This document shows, in pieces, positions 43,959-55,083 of a stretch of 64,000 bases of DNA. The position numbers were made by a program, and so were the translations under genes. Under the pieces are notes generated by a model, which saw nothing but the letters and a program-made list of their open reading frames with translations, did not search any database and was not told the origin of the DNA. Within the stretch, counting starts at the first letter, position 1; each line of letters starts with the position of its first letter. Source of the stretch: Fidelibacterota bacterium (GTDB taxonomy: Bacteria; Pseudomonadota; Alphaproteobacteria; Rhodospirillales; Rhodospirillaceae). The stretch spans positions 1-64,000 of the forward strand of contig CANJRA010000011.1 in the NCBI GenBank assembly GCA_947476625.1, given 5' to 3'.

Positions 43959-45803
43959 CTAAACAAGATCCGATTCATCGCCGTCGTCTTCCCCAGCCGG
44001 CCGAACCTGATCCTGCAACGCCTTAAACCTTGCAAAAGATTCCTCTGATGGATTTTCCACCAGTTCCTCCTCTGCCCGCTTGAGATCCGCTTCAACTTCC
44101 GCCCTCTGACAGAGCTTAAACGTATGATCCCAACCGGTCGTTGCCGCGTCCAGAGGCTCCGTAGATCTTGCGAAGCGCGCGTGGACGTAGATATCTGAAT
44201 TTAAAAGATTCTCGAGCTCCTCGGCAAACCCTAGATTCGCTAAGTGGGCCCGCAAAGCCTCAAAATCAAGCGTGGGATTTTGGGCGATGTGCATTAAGGC
44301 GGTTTGCCTCAGTGAGTCAAGGCGCGAATCGGCAAAAGTCATGGCCCCCAGGCGCTCTTCGACGTTACCCTGCAGTTCTGGGTGGGTCACCAGCGTCGTC
44401 AGGAGGATGCGCTCTCGCAGCCGCTGGCCACTGGTCAGGTCGGTGGTTTTTCCCCGAGAAATTGGGCCGGGCATTTGCGTGGGGCGGTCATACCCCCCCT
44501 TTTTACCCCGTTGCGCTGGCTTTCCCTTAGCGCTCGGGGCCGGCCGGAATAGCTCATAGAGGCGGTCTTTAAAAAGGCGGCGGTACTGCGCCTGGACCGT
44601 ATCGTCGGCGATAACCCCGGTTTTGGCGTACATTGCCTTTTCCAGCCCGGCCCGACGTTCCGGGGTATCGGTCTGGTGTTCAGACAGCACCTGACGCCAC
44701 ATGACGTCCGAGAGCGGCGCGGCTTCCGTCAGAACCTGCGCCATCGCCGCAGGGCCCTCGCGGCGGCAGATATCGTCGGGATCCTTGCCCGCAGGCATCA
44801 TGGCAAAGCGTAGCGACACGCCCGGCTTAAGCAGGGGTAAGGCGCGCTCGGCAGCCCGCAACGCCGCAGCCCGCCCCGCCTTATCGCCGTCGAAACATAG
44901 GATCGGCTCGGGCGCCATGCGCCACAGGAGCTCCAGTTGGCTTTCCGTCATGGCCGTGCCGAGCGGCGCGACGGACTGCGCGAAGCCGGCCTGAGCCAAC
45001 GCAATCACATCCATGTAGCCTTCAGCGACGATGATCTCTTTTTTCTCGGCCGCAGCCGTCCGGGCCAGCGCAAGTCCATAGAGGATTTGGCCTTTATGAA
45101 AGAGCGGCGTGTCGGGCGAGTTGAGGTATTTCGGTTCACCGTCACCCATGACGCGCCCCCCAAAAGCCACGGGACGGCCACGCAGATCGAAGATTGGGAA
45201 CATCACGCGGTCGCGGAAGAAATCGAAAGATTCGCGCCCATCCTTGCCGGGCGACAAAAGCCGCGTTTCCAGCAGCACATCTTCCTTCACACCACGCTGA
45301 AGAAATTTTGTCTTCAGCACATTGCCGTTGGGCGCATAGCCAAGACGGAATCGCTTGATGGTTTCATCGGTCAGGCCGCGCCCCTTCAGATACTCCAGCG
45401 CGCGGCGGCCTTCAGGAGCCCTCAGGGCTTCTTCATATAGTATGCAGGCAGCTTCGACGGCTTCGCGTCCACGCGCACCCTGCACGGCTTCCTGCGCGTC
45501 CTGCTCGGTCTGGCGCGGCATTTCCAGCCCGGCCTCTTCCGCGAGGCGCTCGACCGCTTCCGGGAAGGATAGGTTTTGCATCTTCATCACAAACTTGAAG
45601 ATGTCGCCGTGCTCACCGCTGGAGAAGCAGTGATAAAAACCCTTATCGTCGTTGATGGTGAAAGACGGCGTTTTCTCATTGGTGAAAGGACTGAGGCCGA
45701 CGAACTCACGGCCGCGCCGAATCAGCTTCACACGCCGACCAACCACCGACGACACCGATACACGGGTCCTGATCTCGTCAAGAAACTGCGGCGGAAACGC
45801 CAT
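43959..45803 (-). CDS. dnaG: DNA primase
   Basis: The 614-residue protein has the N-terminal primase domain, the TOPRIM core (KKEIIVAEGYMDVIALAQAG, then CFDGDKAGRAAALRA) and a C-terminal DnaB-interacting region. The zinc ribbon is degenerate: where most DnaG have CPFH and CFxC, this has SPFT (Ser38, Thr41) and CFSS (Cys59, Ser62), so it should not hold zinc by the usual four ligands. This is a pattern I know from alphaproteobacteria. It makes RNA primers at the replication fork. rpoD follows after 118 bases. Confidence 0.97.
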   Translation of the reverse strand: MAFPPQFLDEIRTRVSVSSVVGRRVKLIRRGREFVGLSPFTNEKTPSFTINDDKGFYHCFSSGEHGDIFKFVMKMQNLSFPEAVERLAEEAGLEMPRQTEQDAQEAVQGARGREAVEAACILYEEALRAPEGRRALEYLKGRGLTDETIKRFRLGYAPNGNVLKTKFLQRGVKEDVLLETRLLSPGKDGRESFDFFRDRVMFPIFDLRGRPVAFGGRVMGDGEPKYLNSPDTPLFHKGQILYGLALARTAAAEKKEIIVAEGYMDVIALAQAGFAQSVAPLGTAMTESQLELLWRMAPEPILCFDGDKAGRAAALRAAERALPLLKPGVSLRFAMMPAGKDPDDICRREGPAAMAQVLTEAAPLSDVMWRQVLSEHQTDTPERRAGLEKAMYAKTGVIADDTVQAQYRRLFKDRLYELFRPAPSAKGKPAQRGKKGGYDRPTQMPGPISRGKTTDLTSGQRLRERILLTTLVTHPELQGNVEERLGAMTFADSRLDSLRQTALMHIAQNPTLDFEALRAHLANLGFAEELENLLNSDIYVHARFARSTEPLDAATTGWDHTFKLCQRAEVEADLKRAEEELVENPSEESFARFKALQDQVRPAGEDDGDESDLV

Positions 45804-45921
45804 TGGACCTCAAGCCACCGGTAAACGACGTAGGCGGGATCTGTTATTATAAGTGCTGAATAAGCGCTGGGAACGCCCAGGATGCAAGCGGAGTGAGTTA
45901 TCCCCACTTTACACCGGCTTT

Positions 45922-46374
45922 TTAGCCGAAGCTCTGCTTCACGAGCCCCGACACCCGGCTGAAATCCATACTGCCGGTGTATTTTTCTTTCAGAATCGCC
46001 ATCACCTTACCCATATCCTTGACCGAGGTCGCGCCGACCTGGGCGATAGCGTCCTTCACGGCGGCAGCCGTCTCGGCTTCATCCATCTGTTTGGGCATGA
46101 AGGTTTGGATGATCTCGATTTCTTCCTGCTCTAGCTTGGCCAGTTCCGGGCGGCCGCCCTTCTCGAACATCTCGACGCTCTCGCGGCGCTGCTTGATCAT
46201 CGAATTGAACATTTGCAGGATTTCATCGTCGGGAATGGCGGTGATGCCCTTGGGGCGCGCGGCGATGTCACGGTCCTTCAACTGCGCCAGTATGAGGCGC
46301 ACGGTATGCGTAACGCGCACGCTCTTGGCACGCAGGGAATCTTTCAACGCATCGCTGAGACGGGTGCGCAGCAT
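45922..46374 (-). CDS. GatB/YqeY domain protein
   Basis: The 150-residue protein matches the YqeY family that resembles the C-terminal tRNA-recognition tail of GatB: RLSDALKDSLRAKSVRVTHTVRLILAQLKD at the N-side and the segments LEQEEIEIIQTFMPKQM, VSGLVKQSFG at the C-side. A role in tRNA-dependent amidation has been suggested for the family but not proved. It lies upstream of dnaG on the same strand, a common neighbour in alphaproteobacteria. GAGAG precedes the ATG. Confidence 0.92.
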   Translation of the reverse strand: MLRTRLSDALKDSLRAKSVRVTHTVRLILAQLKDRDIAARPKGITAIPDDEILQMFNSMIKQRRESVEMFEKGGRPELAKLEQEEIEIIQTFMPKQMDEAETAAAVKDAIAQVGATSVKDMGKVMAILKEKYTGSMDFSRVSGLVKQSFG

Positions 46375-46726
46375 GATTTACTCTCTGACTGACGGTGGTG
46401 ATTCGGGTGTTGGAAAGCGCGTAACTTAACCGATCAGCGGCGCTTTGGCAAAAGCTTCCGCCTGTGCATAAACGCTTGAATTCCGGGGCTTAAATGTCAC
46501 TTCCGAATGCTTGACTTCGAGGTGTCGATTGCTTAAACACCGCGCAGTTTTGCGGCTGACGCATCGCAGCGAAAAATTACGGCAGCCGCATCTCGAACCG
46601 GGCCCAGAGTCACGAAAGAAAATCGCGTTTCAGACTGTCAAATCCGAGACTTAGGTCTTGGAGAGGACTGTGCGGCCTGATGCAAGCCTGACGCAGGCCC
46701 GACATTGGAAAGAGTCAGACTCGACG
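46375..46726. other. Intergenic region upstream of carA
   Basis: This 352-base gap between the divergent yqeY-like gene and carA should hold both promoters. An in-frame TTG at 46658 could extend carA but the added residues are not typical of the family. I see no riboswitch-like structure, strong hairpin or clear operator. Confidence 0.4.
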
Positions 46727-47938
46727 ATGAACACCGCCAGCGCCCCTCAGACGAATAAACCCGCCGGAGCAACGGCCGTATTGGTTTTGGGCGATGGAAC
46801 GGTGTTTTGGGGACGCGGAATCGGCGCGATTGGCACGAACGTCGGCGAAGTCTGCTTCAACACCAGCATCACCGGCTACCAAGAGGTTCTCACCGATCCC
46901 TCCTACGCCGGCCAGATCATCACCTTCACCTTCCCGCACGTCGGCAACGTCGGCACGACGCCTGAAGACCTTGAGAGCATGGTTCCGGCGGCACGCGGCC
47001 TGATTATCCGCGACGACATTACCGATCCGTCGAACTATCGTTCGACGCAACATTTGAACACCTGGCTCAAAGCCAACAACATGATCGGTCTCGCCGGGCT
47101 CGATACGCGCCGGCTGACGCGCCTGATCCGTGACAAAGGCGCGCCGAACGGCGTGATCTCTCACGACCCGTCGGGTAATTTCGATATTGCCGCTTTGCAT
47201 AAGCAGGCAACGGAATGGCCCGGCCTCGACGGCATGGACTTGGCCAAGGACGTCACCTGCACGCAGACGTACTCCTGGACCGGCACGTTGTGGAACAGAG
47301 AAACCGGCCATGGCGATTTAGAAAAAGACGGACGCACGCCCGACTTCCACGTCGTCGCCGTCGATTACGGCGCTAAACGCAACATCCTGCGCTGCCTGGC
47401 CGACTCTGGCTGCAAAGTCACCGTCGTTCCGGCAACGGCGACCAGCGAAGATATTCTGCGTCACAAGCCCGATGGCGTGTTCCTGTCCAATGGCCCCGGC
47501 GATCCGGCAGCCACCGGCAAATATGCCGTGCCCGTGATCAAGGAAATCATCGAGACCGGCAAACCGGTTTTCGGCATTTGCTTAGGCCATCAGCTTCTCT
47601 CGCTGGCCTTTGGCGCGAAGACCTACAAGCTCGCCTTGGGCCATCGCGGCGCAAATCAGCCGGTAAAGGATCTCGAGACCGGCAAGGTCGAGATCACATC
47701 TCAAAACCACGGCTTCTGTGTCGATCGTTCGACGTTGCCGAAAAACGTCGTCGAGACACACACATCGCTGTTCGACGGCATCGTCGAAGGTATGCGCGCC
47801 ACCGATAAGCCCGTGTTCTCGGTGCAATACCATCCCGAGGCCTCGCCGGGCCCGCAAGACAGCCATTACCTTTTCCATCGCTTCACCAAGCTGATGGGCG
47901 ATCACAAAGCTTCCGATAAAAAGCCGGGGGCAAAGTAG
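46727..47938 (+). CDS. carA: Carbamoyl-phosphate synthase small subunit
   Basis: From the ATG at 46727 the protein has 403 residues. The N-terminal domain starts [20 protein letters not shown], and the C-terminal class I glutamine amidotransferase has the nucleophile in [14 protein letters not shown] and the His/Glu pair in [12 protein letters not shown]. It supplies ammonia from glutamine to the large subunit, encoded 4 bases downstream, for arginine and pyrimidine synthesis. The ribosome site is weak (GAAAGAG about 20 bases upstream). Confidence 0.98.
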   Translation: MNTASAPQTNKPAGATAVLVLGDGTVFWGRGIGAIGTNVGEVCFNTSITGYQEVLTDPSYAGQIITFTFPHVGNVGTTPEDLESMVPAARGLIIRDDITDPSNYRSTQHLNTWLKANNMIGLAGLDTRRLTRLIRDKGAPNGVISHDPSGNFDIAALHKQATEWPGLDGMDLAKDVTCTQTYSWTGTLWNRETGHGDLEKDGRTPDFHVVAVDYGAKRNILRCLADSGCKVTVVPATATSEDILRHKPDGVFLSNGPGDPAATGKYAVPVIKEIIETGKPVFGICLGHQLLSLAFGAKTYKLALGHRGANQPVKDLETGKVEITSQNHGFCVDRSTLPKNVVETHTSLFDGIVEGMRATDKPVFSVQYHPEASPGPQDSHYLFHRFTKLMGDHKASDKKPGAK

Positions 47939-47942
47939 AGTC

Positions 47943-51206
<3,264 letters not shown>

Positions 51207-51232
51207 ATACGGATACAACGTGAAGTCTGACG

Positions 51233-51260
51233 GCCCTCGCTAACCGGCGCGGGCGTTTTT
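51233..51260 (+). terminator. Terminator after carB
   Basis: Stem GCCCTCGC/GCGCGGGC (one mismatch) with a 6-base loop, followed by GTTTTTGCTTTTT, between the carB stop and greA. Confidence 0.75.
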
Positions 51261-51286
51261 GCTTTTTACTGATTCGAGGGTGCGTC

Positions 51287-51763
51287 GTGGTGGAAAAAAT
51301 TCCAATGACGGCGGAAGGCTTGGAGCCGCTTAAAGAAGAGCTGCACCAGCTGAAAACGGTCGAGCGCTATGCGGTGATAAAGCAGATCGCCGAAGCGCGT
51401 GAACACGGCGATTTGTCAGAAAACGCCGAGTACCATGCCGCGCGCGAAAAGCAGAGCTTCATCGAAGGCCGCATCATCGAGTTGGAAGACGTTGTCAGCC
51501 GTGCCGACGTCATCGACCTCTCGAAGCTGTCCGGCACCACCGTGCGCTTTGGCGCATCGGTGACCGTGGTTGACGTCGATACCGACGAGGAAGTGACCTA
51601 TAAGCTCGTAGGCCCATACGAAGCAGACTTAAAGAAGAACAAGGTCTCGGTGCAATCGCCGCTTGGCCGCGCACTCATCGGAAAAACCGAAGGCGATACG
51701 GCTGAAGTAACCGCGCCCGGCGGTGGCAAAGCTTACGAAGTCATCAAAGTTAAGTTTAAATAG
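51287..51763 (+). CDS. greA: Transcription elongation factor GreA
   Basis: The 158-residue protein has the N-terminal coiled coil with the acidic tip (GDLSENAEYHAAREKQ) and the C-terminal FKBP-like domain ending GGGKAYEVIKVKFK. It starts at GTG; adjacent GTG codons at 51287 and 51290 are both possible, the second giving MEKIPMTAEG as in most GreA. GAGGG lies about 10 bases upstream. It rescues backtracked RNA polymerase by stimulating cleavage. The carB-greA neighbourhood is common in alphaproteobacteria. Confidence 0.97.
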   Translation: MVEKIPMTAEGLEPLKEELHQLKTVERYAVIKQIAEAREHGDLSENAEYHAAREKQSFIEGRIIELEDVVSRADVIDLSKLSGTTVRFGASVTVVDVDTDEEVTYKLVGPYEADLKKNKVSVQSPLGRALIGKTEGDTAEVTAPGGGKAYEVIKVKFK

Positions 51764-51767
51764 CGCC

Positions 51768-52286
51768 TTATTCTGCCGGCACAGTAAGCGGTGGCTGGGC
51801 AGGCTTGTCGCCGTCCACGGCAATCGGCACGCCCGGCAAGTTCTTGGCGCTGCGAATCCCCAATGACGACTTGACGTTCGCTACCTTCGGGACGGCGGTG
51901 AGTTTTTCGGTGACGAACTTCTGATAGGCGTCCCAATCCTTCGCGACGATCTTGAGAAAAAAATCGGTCTCGCCCGCCAGCATGTGGCACTCACGCACCT
52001 CGGGCCATTCTTTCACCAGACTCTCGAAAGCCGTTAAATCAGCTTCTGCCTGACTGTTAAGTCCAACATGGGCAAAAACCGTGACGGTAAACCCCAGTGT
52101 CGCCGGGTCGAGTTCCGCGTGATAGCCCTTGATATAACCGGCATGCTCCAAGGCCCGCACACGGCGCAAGCACGGCGGTGCCGAAATACCGGCACGCTGG
52201 GCCAAATCGACGTTGGTCATGCGGCCATCGGTCTGCAAATCACTGAGAATTTGCCGGTCTATACGATCGAGCTTTACGCGCTGCAT
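51768..52286 (-). CDS. Lrp/AsnC-family transcriptional regulator
   Basis: The 172-residue protein has the N-terminal helix-turn-helix (LDRIDRQILSDLQTDGRMTNVDLAQRAGIS, then PPCLRRVRALEHAGYIKGY) and the C-terminal RAM ligand domain (VREC..LAGETDFFLKIVAKDWDAYQKFV). It has a Pro-rich C-terminal tail. It is convergent with greA, only 4 bases apart, and divergent from trxB across 253 bases. It probably senses an amino acid; targets are not evident. Confidence 0.93.
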   Translation of the reverse strand: MQRVKLDRIDRQILSDLQTDGRMTNVDLAQRAGISAPPCLRRVRALEHAGYIKGYHAELDPATLGFTVTVFAHVGLNSQAEADLTAFESLVKEWPEVRECHMLAGETDFFLKIVAKDWDAYQKFVTEKLTAVPKVANVKSSLGIRSAKNLPGVPIAVDGDKPAQPPLTVPAE

Positions 52287-52462
52287 AGCGTTTGACGTCC
52301 CCTAGACTGAGAAGCAGGCAGCAGCTTTATCTACGGCCGCCGCCATCTTACGAAATATTATTACAAAACCGCTGGGTCATGACGCAATAGGAAAGATTTT
52401 TCTCTAGATTGCGCGAAATTCTGAATGAGACTCGCAAAAGTGGGCTTCTCGATGCCCGAGCC

Positions 52463-52491
52463 TTGCGTATAACGCATAGCGACCGTATGTT
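52463..52491 (+). promoter_or_regulatory. Possible sigma-70 promoter for trxB
   Basis: TTGCGT (52463-52468) and TATGTT (52486-52491) with a 17-base spacer lie about 50 bases before the trxB start. A short inverted repeat TGCGT-ATA-ACGCA overlaps the -35 box and might bind a regulator such as the divergent Lrp-type protein. Confidence 0.35.
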
Positions 52492-52539
52492 TACCCTATA
52501 TGTTGCATCGCAAAGCAGCCCCACACATACCCACGCATC

Positions 52540-53484
52540 ATGGCTCACATTCACACTAAGGTTCTGATTCTCGGATCGGGCCCGGCCGGCCTCACCGCCG
52601 CTATTTATGCCGCCCGCGCCAATCTCGCACCCGTCATCGTTGCAGGCATGCAGCCCGGTGGTCAGATGACCATTACAACTGACGTCGAAAATTATCCCGG
52701 CTTTCCGGACGTCATCCAGGGCCCTTGGCTCATGGAACAGATGCAGAAGCAAGCCGAGCACGTTGGGGCAAAGGTGATGCATGATCTGATCACCAGCCTT
52801 GATCTATCTAAGCGGCCATTCACCTGCATCGGCGATTCCGGCGACACGTATACCGGCGACACATTGATCGTCACCACTGGCGCATCGGCGCGGTGGCTGG
52901 GGCTGGAGTCCGAAAAGAAATATCAGGGCTTCGGCGTATCGGCGTGCGCAACATGCGACGGCTTCTTTTTCCGCGGCAAAGAAGTCGCGGTCGTTGGCGG
53001 CGGCAACACCGCCGTCGAGGAAGCGCTGTATCTTACGAATCACGCCACGAAGGTTACGCTAGTACACCGCCGCGATTCACTTCGCGCTGAAAAGATTCTG
53101 CAACAGCGCCTATTCGAGCATCCGAAGGTTCAAGTGATTTGGGACTCGGCCATCGATGAAGTGCTTGGCAAAGACGGTCCGCTGGGCGTGACCGGCGCAC
53201 GCGTCAAGAACGTGAATACCGGCACGACGCAAGATTTGAAAATCGACGGTTTATTCATCGCTATCGGCCACACGCCTAATACCGATTTGTTCAAAGGCGT
53301 GCTGGACATGGATGAGAACGGTTATCTCGTCACCCAGGCGGATTCCACGCGCACCAATATTCCGGGCGTGTTCGCAGCGGGTGACGTGCAGGATCACGTG
53401 TACCGGCAGGCAGTGACTGCCGCCGGCACCGGTTGCATGGCGGCTTTAGAAGCGGATCGCTTCCTGGCCGCAGGCGGGCATTAA
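52540..53484 (+). CDS. trxB: Thioredoxin reductase
   Basis: The 314-residue protein has an FAD-binding GSGPAGLTAAIYAARA (residues 13-28), the redox-active CATC (Cys136, Cys139) followed by DG, the NADPH-binding GGGNTAVEEA (153-162) and a C-terminal FAD block ending GVFAAGDVQDHVYRQAVTAAGTGCMAA. Length is typical of the low-molecular-weight bacterial enzyme. It reduces thioredoxin with NADPH. The start lacks a strong ribosome site. A LysR gene follows 64 bases later. Confidence 0.97.
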   Translation: MAHIHTKVLILGSGPAGLTAAIYAARANLAPVIVAGMQPGGQMTITTDVENYPGFPDVIQGPWLMEQMQKQAEHVGAKVMHDLITSLDLSKRPFTCIGDSGDTYTGDTLIVTTGASARWLGLESEKKYQGFGVSACATCDGFFFRGKEVAVVGGGNTAVEEALYLTNHATKVTLVHRRDSLRAEKILQQRLFEHPKVQVIWDSAIDEVLGKDGPLGVTGARVKNVNTGTTQDLKIDGLFIAIGHTPNTDLFKGVLDMDENGYLVTQADSTRTNIPGVFAAGDVQDHVYRQAVTAAGTGCMAALEADRFLAAGGH

Positions 53485-53548
53485 GTTTGGTGGGAGGCTT
53501 AAGACAGTTATCGTGAGGTAGCGGAACACCAGAACGAAAGGACGAGAC

Positions 53549-54508
53549 ATGCCGATACGCAGCCACGGGCGTCTTGATTGGGATAAATTACGCGTGTTCC
53601 ATGCTGTTGCCGACGCCGGCAGCTTCACGCACGCATCAGAAACCTTGAACCTCAGCCAATCGGCGGTCAGTCGTCAGATCAGCGCGCTGGAAGATGCCTT
53701 GGGTGTGAGCCTGTTCCATCGTCACGCGCGCGGACTCATTCTCACCGAGCAAGGTGATCTGCTGTACAAAACAGTGCACGACGTGTTCGCCAAATTGAAC
53801 AACGTCGAAAACCTGCTGACGGAAACAAAAGAAAACGCCGAAGGCGTATTGCGCGTTACGACGACGGTAGCGTTCGGATCGGTGTGGCTCACCAGCCGCC
53901 TAAAGGAATTTGTCCACACGTATCCCGACATCAAAGTCACGCTGCGTCTCGATGACCAGGAGCTGGATCTTGCTATGCGCGAGGCGGATGTGGCGATTCG
54001 CTTCAACGAGCCGACGCAGCCAGATTTGATTCAACGCCACATCGGCAGCTTGCGGTCGAATCTCTACGCGTCGCCCGAATATCTCAAAGAACGTGGCGTG
54101 CCGACCTCAATCGACGACCTGCGCCATCATGACGTGGTGCTGTTCGGCGAGGGCGTTGCCCCGACCAATACCGTGCACTGGCTGGCGGAAATGCTGGCCT
54201 CGCGTGGCATCAATAACCGCGCGGTACTGCACGTGAACAACATTTACGGCATCTACCGTGCCGTGAAGGCCGGAATCGGCATCGGTCCCTTGCCCGAATA
54301 CTTTGTGCAGGAAGGCCGCGGCATCATGCAGGTCATGCCCGAACTGGAAGGCCCGCCGCTGGAAGCCTACTTCGTATACCCCGAAGAACTGCGCAATTCG
54401 GCGCGAGTCATGGCTTTTCGAGATTTCTTGATACGGGAAGTAGGCCTGTCACGCTCTCAGGTGACCGTGGTAGCCCAAACCGGCGAGAATCAGCGCGCCG
54501 CCGGCTAA
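53549..54508 (+). CDS. LysR-family transcriptional regulator
   Basis: The 319-residue protein has the LysR helix-turn-helix (LRVFHAVADAGSFTHASETLNLSQSAVSRQISALEDALGVSLFHRHARG, about 14-62) and a substrate-binding domain with LDDQELDLAMREADVAIRF, as in the GcvA-like branch. AAAGGACGAG precedes the ATG. It follows trxB and precedes a terminator and the long leader of the PVA-dehydrogenase-like gene, so it is a candidate regulator of that gene; a trxB link is equally possible. Confidence 0.93.
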   Translation: MPIRSHGRLDWDKLRVFHAVADAGSFTHASETLNLSQSAVSRQISALEDALGVSLFHRHARGLILTEQGDLLYKTVHDVFAKLNNVENLLTETKENAEGVLRVTTTVAFGSVWLTSRLKEFVHTYPDIKVTLRLDDQELDLAMREADVAIRFNEPTQPDLIQRHIGSLRSNLYASPEYLKERGVPTSIDDLRHHDVVLFGEGVAPTNTVHWLAEMLASRGINNRAVLHVNNIYGIYRAVKAGIGIGPLPEYFVQEGRGIMQVMPELEGPPLEAYFVYPEELRNSARVMAFRDFLIREVGLSRSQVTVVAQTGENQRAAG

Positions 54509-54542
54509 GCTCATTCGGAGTCAAAACAAGCTTTATAACCCC

Positions 54543-54579
54543 CTACAGCCATAGATTTTTATGGCTGTAGGAGCGTTTT
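54543..54579 (+). terminator. Terminator after the LysR gene
   Basis: A 10-bp stem (CTACAGCCAT at 54543-54552, ATGGCTGTAG at 54561-54570) followed by GAGCGTTTTG. Confidence 0.65.
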
Positions 54580-54788
54580 GCCATACCCTTTTTACGTGTT
54601 ATTCTTTTATTATTATCCGCGTTAGTCATGCGTATACTGCATAGCAATACTCCGGAATCGCATTGGAAATCCAAGGCCTGTGCACGTATTCTGTTTCCAG
54701 ATGTTGCACCGCAGCAATCGCGCGGTCCCACCCTCTCCGGGGTACTCGCGGAAGGTGCCAGGTGTAACAAAACAGCTTGTGGCAAACG

Positions 54789-54924
54789 GTCCTCCCCCGA
54801 GTGTCACATGGTCTAAGGGTAGACAAAGGTAAAATAGGGTCCTCCCCCCGAACATCACCGCCGACTAGGGCGCAAAGCCCGGTCAGTTTACCTGCAGAAA
54901 CTTTAGCCCCTAGGGTCCTCCCCC
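54789..54924 (+). repeat. Three exact copies of GTCCTCCCCC
   Basis: Copies at 54789-54798, 54839-54848 and 54915-54924 (start-to-start distances 50 and 76). Each is the exact reverse complement of GGGGGAGGAC at 55067-55076, the ribosome site of the downstream gene. A looser relative (GTCCCACCCTCTCC) is at 54725-54738. Confidence 0.9.
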
Positions 54925-54941
54925 CTAGGGGCTAAATTTTT
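54902..54941 (+). terminator. Strong intrinsic terminator with UCCUCCC loop
   Basis: A perfect 14-bp stem (TTTAGCCCCTAGGG at 54902-54915, CCCTAGGGGCTAAA at 54923-54936) with a 7-base loop TCCTCCC and a TTTTT tail. It lies 142 bases before the next start codon, so it either ends a separate small RNA or attenuates the downstream gene. Confidence 0.88.
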
Positions 54942-55066
54942 ATGGGAAGCCGCCAACCTGCACAGAGACCCGTTCCCGGACGCGCGCGAGCGCGGCCGAG
55001 GCCATTGGGGTCACCACATCTCCGTTTGCAGGTGACTGCGCATAGGAAATATAACGAGGGGTACTT

Positions 55067-55076
55067 GGGGGAGGAC
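55067..55076 (+). promoter_or_regulatory. Extended Shine-Dalgarno GGGGGAGGAC
   Basis: Ribosome site 7 bases before the ATG at 55084. It is perfectly complementary over ten bases to three upstream repeats, so it could be masked in cis or the repeats could act in trans. This site also decides the start codon. Confidence 0.8.
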
Positions 55077-55083
55077 ACTAGCG

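Larger units (their letters stand above)
54645..54941 (+). ncRNA. Candidate small RNA or leader with anti-Shine-Dalgarno loops
   Basis: A -10-like TATACT (54633-54638), with a weak -35 (TTATTA, 54610-54615), would start an RNA near 54645 that ends at the strong terminator at 54902-54941. The RNA would carry three GTCCTCCCCC copies. The first is in the loop of a stem TGTGGCA/TGTCACA (54778-54807). The second lies inside a larger pairing AGGTAAA/TTTACCT. The third is in the terminator loop. Loops rich in CCUCC are the hallmark of the CcsR/cuckoo RNAs of alphaproteobacteria. No coding frame here is convincing. Ends are estimates. Confidence 0.55.

Noticed and set aside
54789-54924. A small CRISPR array formed by the three GTCCTCCCCC repeats
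   Set aside because: The repeats are only 10 bases long, spacing is irregular (50 and 76) and no cas gene is present.
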